Source: Gemmatimonas phototrophica
GTDB taxonomy: Bacteria; Gemmatimonadota; Gemmatimonadetes; Gemmatimonadales; Gemmatimonadaceae
Length of the DNA: 64,000 bases
Assembly (NCBI GenBank): GCA_945869195.1
Contig: CAMBNV010000007.1
Coordinates: 62,001 to 126,000, forward strand
Direction of reading: 5' to 3'
Shown: in pieces, positions 8,845 through 18,300 of the stretch
Numbering within the stretch: the stretch's first letter is position 1
Layout: each line of letters starts with the position of its first letter
Position numbers and translations under genes: made by a program
The notes under the pieces: model-generated
What the model saw: only the letters and a program-made list of their open reading frames with translations
Databases searched by the model: none
What the model was told of the DNA's origin: nothing

Positions 8845-9857
8845 ACGGTGGACTCGGTCGGAGCCGGGCGCGCGATGTCGCTCACATGCAGATGGAGTCG
8901 GGTGAAGTACCAGGTGCCGATCACGGTGATGGGAATGAAGGAGAAAATGTGGAATCCGACGCCCCATCCGAGCGCGACTGATGCCGGAACACCGTAGAGT
9001 TTCAGGCCCGCCGCCGCCGTCGCCTCGAACACGCCGAAGAAGCCGGGGGAGGAGGGGACGGCGACCCCAACTGCGACGATCCCCTGGACGAAACAGGCGG
9101 CGGCAAACGGGGCCGAGATGCCGAGTGCTTTGAAGCCGAGCCAGAATGCGGCCGCGTTGGTGAGCCAATGCGCGAGCGTCCAGATAAAGACCTCACCGGC
9201 GAGCTTCGGCGAGCGCAGTACCCCGAGCCCCGAGGCGAAGCCGTCCCCAAGCGCGCGCAGGCGCGCGCCCATCTTCGCCGAGATGAGGTTGCCTGTCCGC
9301 TCGGCGAGTCCGAGGATCGCATCGGGGACCAGGACGAACGCGTAGAGTCCTGCGAGGACGCCAACAAGGAAGAGCGCGAACGACAGGGCGATCGTGCCCG
9401 CCCCGACACCGAGAATCGTCGCGTCGGCGGGGAAGCGGGGGTCGAGCGTGCCGGCGAGCATCAGAAGAATGACGACCACTCCGTCGAAGAGCCGGTCGAC
9501 CGCGAGCGACGCGAACGCCGCGGCAAACGGGACGTCGCGCCGTGCACGAGAGATCGCGAAGGCCCGGGCGATCTCTCCCGCGCGCATCGGGAACACGTTG
9601 TTGACCATCATCCCGATCGCGGTCGCGTGCCAGAGCGGCGTCAGGGGAATCCGTCCGGCGAGTGGAGTGAGGATCGCCTGCCAGCGGCGCGCGCGCAGGG
9701 GGAAGATCGCTGTGGCGACGGCGGCGCTTGCGACCCAGAGCCAGAGGTTCGATGCGCGTAGCACCTGAACGATCTCAGCGACCTGTCCATGCAACAGGTA
9801 CCACAAGAGTCCTGCGCTCAGCGCGATCCCGAGCGCACCGCGCCAGTCGAGTCGCAT
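8841..9857 (-). CDS. Flippase-like integral membrane protein (lysylphosphatidylglycerol synthase TM-region family)
   Basis: The 338-residue product has about eight hydrophobic segments and the conserved pattern of the UPF0104/LPG_synthase_TM family: a TM followed by RARRWQAIL, the MMVNNVFPMRAGEIARAFAISR segment, then FASLAVDRLFDGVVVILLM and a late QGIVAVGVAVPSSPGFFGVFEATAAAGL. Members are inner-membrane proteins, often of unknown substrate. Some are joined to lysyl transferases, but no such domain is present here. It lies between the Hpt-like gene (2-base gap) and ispE (overlap), so it belongs to that operon. The specific substrate is unknown. Confidence 0.85.
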   Translation of the reverse strand: MRLDWRGALGIALSAGLLWYLLHGQVAEIVQVLRASNLWLWVASAAVATAIFPLRARRWQAILTPLAGRIPLTPLWHATAIGMMVNNVFPMRAGEIARAFAISRARRDVPFAAAFASLAVDRLFDGVVVILLMLAGTLDPRFPADATILGVGAGTIALSFALFLVGVLAGLYAFVLVPDAILGLAERTGNLISAKMGARLRALGDGFASGLGVLRSPKLAGEVFIWTLAHWLTNAAAFWLGFKALGISAPFAAACFVQGIVAVGVAVPSSPGFFGVFEATAAAGLKLYGVPASVALGWGVGFHIFSFIPITVIGTWYFTRLHLHVSDIARPAPTESTV

Positions 9858-9859
9858 GG

Positions 9860-10681
9860 TCAGTCGGCCGCGGCGAGCTGTAAGAGATCGTAGAGCTCGG
9901 CGAGCGTCTCGTGGTCGACGGGCGTCTCGGCGTGGCGCAGTCGGTCTCCGAGGTTGAGCGCCTCTTTCAGTGCCTCCCTGCCTCGAAAGAGCAGCTCCTC
10001 CATTGGGATCACATCGTCGTCAGGCTGATACGCTGGATCGGCGAACCGAAGCGTCGCGAGTGGCGCGAGGCCAGCGATGCTCATCGCGAGGAGTGTTTTG
10101 AGCTCAGCGCCTCGCGCCCCACCGTGCGACGGTCCGAGCGCGGCCGGCGTGGCCGGCGTGGCCGGGATCGGTACGGACGGTGTGTGCTGCAAGCGTGTGC
10201 GCAAAGCGGTCAACTGTGGGCTCATCTCTTCGAGTCCACCCTCGGCGTGGCTCAGTTCGGGGCCGGTGGCGAGGGACGCCGCGTGATTCCGCAGCGACTT
10301 CGTTGGTGGCGTTTGTGGGGCGACGTAGTCGAGTTCGGCCACCCGATTTGTGGAGCGCCGGTATTCGGCCTCGCCCCACGTGTGCACGCCGCGCACGAGG
10401 AACTTGAGATCGTCGACCGCGGCGACCGCGGTGCCGCGGACGGAGGCGTCCCACGCGAGGCTGCCCTCGCTCACGAGTCGGGCGAGGCGCTCGAGACCGG
10501 TTGCCACCTGGGCGATGCCCGTGCGCTGGGCCATCGTCGCCAAGTCGCGGAGGGCTCGGGTATCTCGCGTGAACTCCTCGGCATCAGGCGGCGCAGTCGA
10601 CGCCCGCGTCAGGAGGTCGCCGAGCGTGCCGACCAGTTCCGTGGCTTCGAGGGCAAACTTGTCGAGCAGTGCGCCAGTCAT
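9860..10681 (-). CDS. Degenerate Hpt/CheA-P1-like helical protein, unknown function
   Basis: I do not recognise this 273-residue protein by family. The first 110 residues form a helical bundle that reads like a histidine phosphotransfer domain (EEFTRDTRALRDLATMAQRTGIAQVATGLERLARL), but the phospho-accepting histidine of the usual AHxLKG motif is absent. A proline/alanine/threonine linker (IPATPATPAALG) at about 185-200 leads to a second helical region with RGREALKEALNLGDRLR. The ATG at 10681 was chosen because the open frame upstream has unlikely composition and runs through the end of pdxJ. It may be a scaffold or pseudo-phosphotransfer protein. Confidence 0.65.
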   Translation of the reverse strand: MTGALLDKFALEATELVGTLGDLLTRASTAPPDAEEFTRDTRALRDLATMAQRTGIAQVATGLERLARLVSEGSLAWDASVRGTAVAAVDDLKFLVRGVHTWGEAEYRRSTNRVAELDYVAPQTPPTKSLRNHAASLATGPELSHAEGGLEEMSPQLTALRTRLQHTPSVPIPATPATPAALGPSHGGARGAELKTLLAMSIAGLAPLATLRFADPAYQPDDDVIPMEELLFRGREALKEALNLGDRLRHAETPVDHETLAELYDLLQLAAAD

Positions 10682-10751
10682 CGCGGCACCCTGCGTCACG
10701 CGAAAATCGTGAGCATCGTACGGCGAAGAGTGGTCATCCGTCGTGAATGGG

Positions 10752-11477
10752 TCAACGGGCGCGAGCCGAATCCATGGCGGCGCGCATCGCGCGCACGGCG
10801 TCCACGAGGCCAACGAAGACCGCGTCGGCGATAATCGCATGGCCGATATTGAGTTCCTCGCACTCGGGAATGGCGGCGATGGGGCCGACGTTGCTGAGCG
10901 TGAGGCCGTGACCGGCGTGTACCGCGAGACCGAGGGACGCGGCGTAGGTCGACGCATCCTGCAACGCCCGGAGGTGGCGCGACTCCTCTGGGCGATGACA
11001 ATAGGTCCCCGTATGCAGTTCGATCGCCGCGACGCCCAACGCGGCCGCGCGATCGATCTGTGCGCGATCGGGATCGATGAACAGGGCCGTCCGTATCCCA
11101 GTAGTGCTGAGTGCGGCGATGCAGGCGGAAAGGCGGACGGGGTCGCGGCCGAGATCGAGGCCGCCTTCCGTGGTGATCTCTTCGCGCTTCTCAGGGACGA
11201 GCGTCACCTGATAGGGTAAGAGACGGAGCGCAATCCGCGTCATCTCACCGGTGGCCGCCATCTCCAGATTGAACGGCGTGCGGGGCGCGAGGGCGAGCGC
11301 CTCGATGTCGGCGTCCTGCATGTGCCGACGATCCTCGCGCAGATGCGCCGTGATGCCGTCCGCGCCGGCGTCCTCGCAGAGCCGGGCCGCCGCGACCGGA
11401 TCGGGATAGGTGACGCGTCGCGCCTGTCGGAGCGTGGCGACGTGGTCAATGTTGATGTAGAGCCGTTGTTTGTTCAT
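10752..11477 (-). CDS. pdxJ: Pyridoxine 5'-phosphate synthase
   Basis: PdxJ condenses 1-deoxy-D-xylulose 5-phosphate with 3-amino-2-oxopropyl phosphate to form pyridoxine 5'-phosphate, the last ring-forming step of vitamin B6 synthesis in the DXP-dependent route. The 241-residue TIM-barrel shows NIDHVATLRQAR at the start, the GADGITAHLREDRRHM phosphate-loop signature, the catalytic ELHTGTY glutamate strand and HAGHGLTLSNV near the end. It is complete. The start is 30 bases from a divergent lipoprotein gene, so both promoters must be packed into or overlap this small gap. Confidence 0.97.
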   Translation of the reverse strand: MNKQRLYINIDHVATLRQARRVTYPDPVAAARLCEDAGADGITAHLREDRRHMQDADIEALALAPRTPFNLEMAATGEMTRIALRLLPYQVTLVPEKREEITTEGGLDLGRDPVRLSACIAALSTTGIRTALFIDPDRAQIDRAAALGVAAIELHTGTYCHRPEESRHLRALQDASTYAASLGLAVHAGHGLTLSNVGPIAAIPECEELNIGHAIIADAVFVGLVDAVRAMRAAMDSARAR

Positions 11478-11507
11478 CTTTGTCTCATCATCCTTTCGCG
11501 CTGGAGT

Positions 11508-11975
11508 ATGCCGTTGAGACGCACAGTGAGTCTGCTGGTGGTGCTGGTCGCGATCCTAGCGTGTCACCGCGGCGTCGGTGGCCCCGAGGCGGGGGCCACG
11601 TCCTCCGACGGGGCGGTGCAGCAGTTCCTGTTCGCGGCGAAGTCTCAGGATCTTCCTGCCATGTCCGCCGTCTGGGGAACCGCTGAAGGCCCACTTCGGG
11701 AGCGTGAAGAGCGTCGGCAGCTGGAACGGCGGCTGCTCATCCTGATCTGCCATCTGCGCCATGACGAATCTCGCATGGGTGCGGCGCAGGCGGGAGAGGA
11801 AGGGAAAGTGATGTATCGCGTCGAGGTTATGCAGGGCGAGAAAAAGGGATCGCCGGTCTTTACGACGGTGAAGGATAGGCGGACGGGTCGCTGGTTCGTC
11901 GAGAGCTTTGATCTGCCGGCATTGCAGGGGTTCTGCACGGCCGGCGGAGCGCCGCCACTGCCGGCCAAACCTTGA
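11508..11975 (+). CDS. Small lipoprotein, unknown function
   Basis: The 155-residue product begins MPLRRTVSLLVVLVAILACHRG, with a lipobox ending in Cys19, so it should be lipid-anchored after signal peptidase II cleavage. A ggag Shine-Dalgarno lies close upstream. The mature part looks like a small alpha/beta domain resembling the NTF2-like fold (DGAVQQFLFAAKSQDLPAMSAVWG, then MYRVEVMQGEKKGSPVFTTVKDRRTGRWFVESFDLPAL), but I cannot assign a family with certainty. Its 3' end faces mce with a 7-base gap. Confidence 0.75.
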   Translation: MPLRRTVSLLVVLVAILACHRGVGGPEAGATSSDGAVQQFLFAAKSQDLPAMSAVWGTAEGPLREREERRQLERRLLILICHLRHDESRMGAAQAGEEGKVMYRVEVMQGEKKGSPVFTTVKDRRTGRWFVESFDLPALQGFCTAGGAPPLPAKP

Positions 11976-11982
11976 GCGCTCG

Positions 11983-12393
11983 TTAGTATTCAGTGAGTTC
12001 GATGAGCACGCCGGCGGTGGATGCCGGATGGAGGAACGCGATGCGCTTCCCCTCCGCACCGAGACGTGGCACCTGATCGATGAGTCGATGGCCGGCGTCC
12101 AGGCAGCGGGCCAATGTGCCGTCGAGGTCGTCGACTTTGAAGCAGATGTGATGGATGCCCGGCCCGCGTTTTGCGAGAAACTTTCCGATGGGTGAGTCGG
12201 CTCGTTCGGGTTGGAGAAGTTCGACGAGTGCGTCGCCGGCCGCGAGGCCCGTGATCCGCGCCCCATCCGAATCGCCCAGGGGGACCTCGGGCATTCCGAG
12301 GAGGTCGCGGTAGAAGGGGAGGATCGCCTCGAGAGAGTCGACGGCAATCCCGATGTGGGCGATACGGGTCTCGCGGAGCGGGGCAGCAGGCAT
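11983..12393 (-). CDS. mce: Methylmalonyl-CoA epimerase
   Basis: This glyoxalase-fold enzyme interconverts the R and S forms of methylmalonyl-CoA in propionate metabolism and in breakdown of odd-chain fatty acids and branched amino acids. The 136-residue product has the paired beta-alpha-beta modules, with metal ligands expected in RIAHIGIAVDSLE, the GPGIHHICFKVDDLDGTLA segment and the C-terminal LIELTEY glutamate. Length matches the family. It is divergent from trxA. Its product would feed a methylmalonyl-CoA mutase elsewhere in the genome. Confidence 0.94.
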   Translation of the reverse strand: MPAAPLRETRIAHIGIAVDSLEAILPFYRDLLGMPEVPLGDSDGARITGLAAGDALVELLQPERADSPIGKFLAKRGPGIHHICFKVDDLDGTLARCLDAGHRLIDQVPRLGAEGKRIAFLHPASTAGVLIELTEY

Positions 12394-12498
12394 GGACAGT
12401 GGTGGCTTGAGTGGCGAGGGATTCTCGCAAGGGACGACGTAACATTAGCGCGGCCGACCGGTGCCCGGCACCGGCGACGCATGGGGAGAGTACGACCG

Positions 12499-12825
12499 AT
12501 GTCGAAAACAGTTGTGGTCACGGACGACTCGTTTCTGTCCGAGGTGGAACAGCACAGTGGTCTGGCGGTGGTGGACTTCTGGGCGACCTGGTGCGGCCCG
12601 TGCCGCATGATCGCACCCATCCTCGATCAACTGAGCGACGAGTTTGTCGGTCGGCTGAAAGTGACGAAGCTCGACGTGGACGCTAACCAGAAGACCGCGA
12701 TCCGATTTCAGGTGCGGTCGATACCGACGCTCCTCTTCTTCAAGGACGGGAAACTCGTCGACCAGGTGATCGGTGCGGTGCCCAAGGCCGCGCTGGTCGC
12801 GAAGATCGAACAGCACGTCGCGTGA
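12499..12825 (+). CDS. trxA: Thioredoxin
   Basis: A 108-residue classical thioredoxin, the cytosolic dithiol reductant for ribonucleotide reductase and other enzymes. The redox motif WCGPC sits at 31-35 after VVDFWAT, and the cis-proline loop RSIPTLLFFKDGK follows at about 75. A second ATG 18 bases earlier (12481) is in the same frame, but the one at 12499 gives the standard N-terminus. The upstream 105 bases are shared with the divergent mce gene. Confidence 0.97.
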   Translation: MSKTVVVTDDSFLSEVEQHSGLAVVDFWATWCGPCRMIAPILDQLSDEFVGRLKVTKLDVDANQKTAIRFQVRSIPTLLFFKDGKLVDQVIGAVPKAALVAKIEQHVA

Positions 12826-12841
12826 GTCCTGTGCGCCGTTG

Positions 12842-13822
12842 ATGCCGATCACGCGCGAGGCGCTACGATATCCCGCTAAGCGCGTCCTGCTTGCCCGGAC
12901 CCGCTTAGCGTACGTGCACCTGCGCAACCTGCTCACGGACGCGATGCGTGATCGCACGGCACGCGTGTGCGGCTACGTCGTCGTCTGGTTGCCGGACGAG
13001 CTGATTACGCTCTTTCTCGAAGAGGGCGAGGTGGTGAATGCGACCTCGTCGAGCGACGGCGAACGCTTCCAGGAGATCGCCATCAGCGATGCGATCGGTC
13101 GCGTGCCCTCCTCAGCTGAGTACGGGAGCATCTGCTTTCACGAGGCGCTCGCGGAACAGCTCGACACGATGTTCGTGACGCAGACGGGGATGCCGCTACC
13201 GTGGCCACACGAAATCAAGCTCGACGACGGGGATGCGTTGCTCGCGTTCCTTTACGCGACGATGCACGACGGGGTGATCGAGCTTGTCGACGACAGCGTC
13301 GTGCACTACGTGGCGGTATCGTCGGGTTCGCCGATCCGCGGGTATTTCGCCGACACGCAGTCAGGCGACGTCGTAGCCCATCTGAAAATGCTGCTCGCAC
13401 CGCGTGGGGCCGCGCCGCCGCCGGTCGTGCGGCTCTGGCCCCGTGCGGAGGCACTGCCGGCGCAGGCGTCACCGGCGCTTATCCAGGCGTATCGAGACCT
13501 CATCGTCGGGCTCACGACCCACCTCGGCGCGTCTGGAGCGGTGAACGCAGCCGAAATAGTGGAGGACGCCCGGCGTCCGCTGGTGGCGACGCATCCCCTC
13601 CTGGAACGCTTCGCTCCGACGATGCCCACCGTGCGCGATCCCGTGAGCGATACGCTCACGCTGAGCAACGCCATCGCGGACTGGCTCGGCGCGGTGCTGC
13701 GCGAGCGTGCCGCGAGCGGATTCGCGCCGGAGCAGGTGCTCCGTGAGATTGTGGCCGCGAGGCGCCACCTATTCCAAGCGGCGGGCCTTTTTCACGCCCT
13801 CCCGTGGAAGCTGCAGTGGTGA
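12842..13822 (+). CDS. Conserved-looking protein of unknown function
   Basis: I do not recognise this 326-residue soluble protein. No signal peptide or transmembrane segment is evident. The N-terminal third contains a beta-rich stretch (GYVVVWLPDELITLFLEEGEVVNATSSSDGERF) reminiscent of small sensory domains such as DUF4388, followed by DDGDALLAFLYATMHDGVIELVDD and a helical C-terminal half. The start 16 bases after trxA is preferred to an upstream in-frame ATG that lies inside trxA. Its 3' end overlaps the rsmI start in a GTGA arrangement, so it is probably translated together with rsmI. Confidence 0.65.
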   Translation: MPITREALRYPAKRVLLARTRLAYVHLRNLLTDAMRDRTARVCGYVVVWLPDELITLFLEEGEVVNATSSSDGERFQEIAISDAIGRVPSSAEYGSICFHEALAEQLDTMFVTQTGMPLPWPHEIKLDDGDALLAFLYATMHDGVIELVDDSVVHYVAVSSGSPIRGYFADTQSGDVVAHLKMLLAPRGAAPPPVVRLWPRAEALPAQASPALIQAYRDLIVGLTTHLGASGAVNAAEIVEDARRPLVATHPLLERFAPTMPTVRDPVSDTLTLSNAIADWLGAVLRERAASGFAPEQVLREIVAARRHLFQAAGLFHALPWKLQW

Positions 13823-14658
13823 GTGAAACCGGCGAGTTGACCCCCGGCACGCTGCATATCGTCAGCACGCCGATCGGGAACCTCGGCGACCTGAGCCCCC
13901 GGGCGGTCGAGGTGTTGCGGAGCGTGAAGGCCGTGCTGGCCGAGGACACGCGACACACGCGAGTGCTCTGCGACCGCTACGACATTCGCACCGCGATGGT
14001 CGCATACCATGAGCACAACGAGGCGAAGGCGACTCCCGGGCTCGTCGCGCGTCTTCTCGGAGGCGATTCGCTCGCGTTGGTGAGCGATGCTGGGACACCG
14101 CTCCTCTCTGATCCGGGCAGCCGACTGGTGCGCGCGGCAGTCGCCGCCGGCGTGCGGGTCTCCCCGGTGCCGGGAGCGTCGGCCTTGCTCTCCGCGCTGG
14201 CCGGCGCTGGGCTCGCGACGGACCGTTTTACGTTCTACGGCTTTCTGGCCCGCAAAGGGGGCGACCGCACGCGCACGCTCGGCGAGGTCGTCGCGCTGGC
14301 GCACACGGCGGTGGTCTATGAGGCGCCGAACCGCCTGGCAGAGACGCTCACCGACCTCGCGGCGGCCGGCGCTGGGGAGCGCGAGGCGGTCGTGGCGCGC
14401 GAACTCACAAAGCAGTTCGAAGAGTTCCGCCGCGGCACGGTACGGGCATTGGCCCAGTACTATACTGAGCACGAGCCGCGCGGCGAAGTCGTGCTGCTTC
14501 TGGCGGGCGCGTCACCGCTCGCGATCGACGAGCCGAGACTCCGGGAGCGGGCGGCAGCGCTGCGCGCCGAGGGGCTGAGCGCACGCGACGTCACGCGCGT
14601 ATTGATGGACACGGAGCATGCACCGCGCAACCTAGCCTATCGGATCGCGCAAGAGTGA
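13819..14658 (+). CDS. rsmI: 16S rRNA (cytidine(1402)-2'-O)-methyltransferase
   Basis: RsmI methylates the ribose of C1402 in the decoding centre of 16S rRNA, using SAM. The product (279 residues from the GTG at 13819) carries the tetrapyrrole-methylase-fold signatures: GTLHIVSTPIGNLGDLSPRAVEVLRSV, AEDTRHTRVLC, ALVSDAGTPLLSDPGSRLV, VSPVPGASALLSAL and FYGFLARKGGDR. An in-frame GTG at 13804 is also possible. The 13819 GTG is preferred because it overlaps the upstream stop as GTGA, a pattern repeated through this operon. Confidence 0.95.
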   Translation: MSETGELTPGTLHIVSTPIGNLGDLSPRAVEVLRSVKAVLAEDTRHTRVLCDRYDIRTAMVAYHEHNEAKATPGLVARLLGGDSLALVSDAGTPLLSDPGSRLVRAAVAAGVRVSPVPGASALLSALAGAGLATDRFTFYGFLARKGGDRTRTLGEVVALAHTAVVYEAPNRLAETLTDLAAAGAGEREAVVARELTKQFEEFRRGTVRALAQYYTEHEPRGEVVLLLAGASPLAIDEPRLRERAAALRAEGLSARDVTRVLMDTEHAPRNLAYRIAQE

Positions 14659-14668
14659 CCACCAAGTG

Positions 14669-15355
14669 ATGAATCGTCGGACCCTGCTCGCGCTCGTGAT
14701 TCTCGCCGCCGGCACACCCGTGCTGGGCGCGTGGCGCGCGGCGCGCGCTCCGCGGCTCGCGGTCGCCCGCTTGCAGTACGACGGCGACGACTGGTACGCG
14801 AATCCGTCGAGCCTGCCGAACCTGATTCGCGCTATCCGCGAGCGGACCACATTGGTGATCGACCCCCGCGAAGCGCGCACCACGTTGCTCGACGACCGGC
14901 TCTGGGACTATCCGTTTCTGCACCTGACGGGGCATGGGAACCTCAAGTTCAGCGAGACGGAGGTGCAGCGCCTGCGCGATTACCTGCTGCGCGGCGGGTT
15001 TCTCCATGCCGACGACAATTACGGACTCGATGCGCACTTCCGGCGCGAGATCGCGCGCGTCTTCCCCGACCGCAAGCTCGTCGACGTGCCGCTCGACCAC
15101 GCGATCTATCGGATCGTATATCCCTTCCCGGAGGGCGTCCCGAAGATCCATGAACACGACGCCAAGCCGGCCCGCGGGTACGGGATATTTATCGGTGACC
15201 GGCTGGCGGTGTTCTATTCGCATGAAAGCGATCTCGGGAACGGCTGGGAGGACATTGGGACCTATGCGGATGACCCACCGGCCGCACACGAGGCCGCCCT
15301 TCGCATGGGAGTGAATCTCTTCATGTACGCCGTCACCAGCGGGCCCGGGCGATGA
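14669..15355 (+). CDS. Exported DUF4159-domain protein
   Basis: The 228-residue product has an N-terminal hydrophobic helix (LLALVILAAGTPVLGAW) acting as signal peptide or anchor, then a DUF4159 domain: LAVARLQYDGDDWY, PFLHLTGHGNLKFSETEVQRLRDYLLRGGFLHADDNYG, and a late LGNGWEDIGTYADD. DUF4159 has a class I glutamine-amidotransferase-like fold, but its biochemical activity is not established. A GTG at 14666 is an alternative start. It overlaps the DUF4175-like gene (ATGA). In other bacteria these genes occur near MoxR/VWA clusters; none is visible here. Confidence 0.9.
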   Translation: MNRRTLLALVILAAGTPVLGAWRAARAPRLAVARLQYDGDDWYANPSSLPNLIRAIRERTTLVIDPREARTTLLDDRLWDYPFLHLTGHGNLKFSETEVQRLRDYLLRGGFLHADDNYGLDAHFRREIARVFPDRKLVDVPLDHAIYRIVYPFPEGVPKIHEHDAKPARGYGIFIGDRLAVFYSHESDLGNGWEDIGTYADDPPAAHEAALRMGVNLFMYAVTSGPGR

Positions 15356-18300
15356 GCGTCCTCGACCTTGTCCGGCGCGAAACGGCGCGTGCCGGCCGGA
15401 CGGCGCGCGTGGCCGGCGTGTTGGTTCCGCTCGGCGCCACACTAGCGCTGCTCACTGCCGGGGCGATGGGGCTCTCCCGCGGTCGTTGGCTCGAGTTGCC
15501 GCCCGTTGTGCCATTCGCCGTCTGGGCGGCGGCACTCGTCGGTGGCGCGTTCCTCGCCAGAGTCCTCGGGCTCCGCCTGGCCGCGACGACGACAGCGGAG
15601 GCCGTGGCACGCGCGATCGAGGGCGAGCAGCGGCTGCGGCGCGGTGCGCTCACGGGGCTGCTGGAAGTCGCCCATGAGGGCAGCGTTTTTGTCCGGTGGG
15701 CGGCTGAGGCGCTCGGCCAGAAGTTGGTCGGCGTGGAGTCGCAGCCAGCCCCTGCACACCGCCGAACGCTCCTGCGCTCGGCGGCGTTCTCGACGATCGC
15801 GTTCGCGAGCGTCCTCGCGCTCGCGAGTGGTTCATCGTCACGTCGCGCGGACGGCTGGAGCGCACTGCTGCATCCCGTCGCGGCCTGGCGCGGGACGTTG
15901 TTGCCGGGACTCGAGCTGACGAACGCGCCCCCACGCCTCGCGCGCGGCTCCGCGGTCACCTTCGGCGTGACGGCGCTTGGTCGACGCGAAGTCATGTTGC
16001 ACTGGCGCCTCACTGGTGCCGGGTGGCGCGACTCGCTCCTGACCATCGGACGCGACGGGACGGCATCGGTGACGCTCGCCGCCGTCGATGCCGATCTCGC
16101 ACTGGTCGCGAGCGACGGACGCGCGACAAGCGATACCGCGATGGTGCGGGTGGTCGACCGTCCGTTCCTCGGCGACGTGACGATCCGCGCGACCTACCCC
16201 AGCTATCTCGGCCGCGCGAACGAGCGACTCGACGCTGACCTGCCGTTGCGCCTGCCGTCGGGGACGCGGCTCACCTTCGAAGGGCACTCGTCGGAGGGAC
16301 TCGCCGAGGTCGCGCTCGTCTCCGAGGAGGCGCGTGTGCGCTTCGCCGTCGTGGCGACGAGTTTCAGCGGTGGTTGGATACCGACTAGCACCGCGATCTG
16401 GACCTGGAGTGCTCGCGGCGAGCGGACCGAGATCGCCGATCTCCCGGCCCCGCTGTCGGTCGAAGTACTCGACGACTCGCTTCCGCGCGTAGAGATTCTC
16501 GAGCCGATCGGTGAGGCACTGGTGGGCCTTAATGACCGTATCGGCGTGGAGATCCTTGCACAGGACGACCACGCCCTCGCCGGCGTCTGGCTCCGGCGTC
16601 GAATCGTCGATGTACGCGGCGTCGCCCGCGACTCGGCGGAGTATCGACTGAGCGACGCGCGCGAGGCCGAATGGCTCGGCGGTGTGGTGCAGAACATGGG
16701 CGACCTTGAGCTCGGCGCCGGCGACCGTGTGGAGATCGTCGTGGTCGCACGCGATGCCGCACCGGGACGGCGCGAGGGCACGAGCCCGACGCTCACGCTG
16801 CGCGTACCAAGTACCTCCGAGGAGCGCGCGGCGGCGAACGCGGCGAGTGCGGCCGCGGTGGCGGCGGCGAATGCGGCAGCGCAGGCGCAGGCGAAGCTCG
16901 CCGATCGGACCGAGACGGCCGCACGCTCACGCAGTGATCGCGGTGCGGCATCGGAGAATCAGCCCAGCCAGCCGCCCAACGCGCCGCCGAATCCGGCCCA
17001 TCCCCAGGCCGGTGGTGATCGGCCGGCGATGGGGTTTGAGAGCGCGGAGCAGGCGAAAGAGATCGCCGAACAGCAGCGCGCGCTCCAGGAGCGGGTGCAG
17101 GGTCTCGAGGCGGCGGCGCGCGAGATGGAAGATCGTCTGCGCGCTGCCGGCGCGCTCGACACCTCGCTGGCGCGGCAACTCCAGGACGCGCAGCGGTTGT
17201 TGCGCGAGGCAATGACGCCCGAGATGAGCGCCGCTCTGCAGCGGCTTGAAGGCGCCTCGAAGGAACTCAACGCGGACCGCACGCGGCAGTCGCTCGCAGA
17301 TCTCGCGGAGCAGCAGAAGCGGATGCGCGAACAGTTGGAGAAGAGCGCCGAGATGTTGAAGCGCGCCGCGCTCGAAGGGTCGATGCAGACGCTTGGCGAT
17401 CAGGCCAAGGAGCTCGCGCAGGCGCAACAGCAGTTCGCCGACAGCGCGCGCGCTGGCACCCCCGACCCGAAACGTGCTCAGCAGCTCGCGCAGCAGACAC
17501 GGGAAGTCTCTGAGCAGATGGAGGCGCTCCGGGAGCGACTCGAGCGTGAGCGGGCGAGCACCGGCGCGTCGCAGGCGGAACGGGCGGAGGCGGACGCGCG
17601 CCGATCGGAGGCCTCTCTGCAGGAGGCGATGCGGCAGTCGCGCGAGGCGCAGCAGGGCCCCGAGGGCAGCGCGCAGCGCGAGCGGGCGCAACAGGGCGCT
17701 CGTGATGCCGCCGAACAGGCGGCCGACGCGATGCAAAAGGCCGCCGAGTCGATGCAACAAGCGCGCCAGGGGCAGGTTGCCGAATGGAAAGGCGAGCTCA
17801 CCGATGCGATCGATCAGTCGGTGCAGGAAATGATGCAACTCGCGAGCGAGCAGGAACAGCTCGCGGCACAGGCACAGAGCGACCCCAATAACCCCGATCT
17901 GCGCGCCCAGCAGTCGGCGTTGCAGCAGGGGATGCAGATGGCCCAGCAGCGGCTGTCGGAACAGGCGAAGAAGTCGGCGCTCGTCTCGCCGCGTACGCAA
18001 CAGCTGGTCGAGCAGGCGCAGCAGCGCGTGCAGCAGGCGACGCGTGAGGCGGCGCAGTCGCAGCGCGGGCAGTCACCGCAGTCGATGCAGGAGGCGGCCA
18101 ACGCGATGCGTCAGGCGGCCGCCCAACTCACGCGGGATCGCGAGCGCGCGAACTCGGCGCAGTCCGCGTCTGGATTGCCGGAGATGATGCAGCAGATGCA
18201 GGAGCTCGCGCAGCAACAGGGCGCGCTCAACGGCGAAATGCAGAGCCTCTTCCCAGGGGCGCAGCAACGGCCATCGCAGGAGGCGCTCGACGCGACCAAT

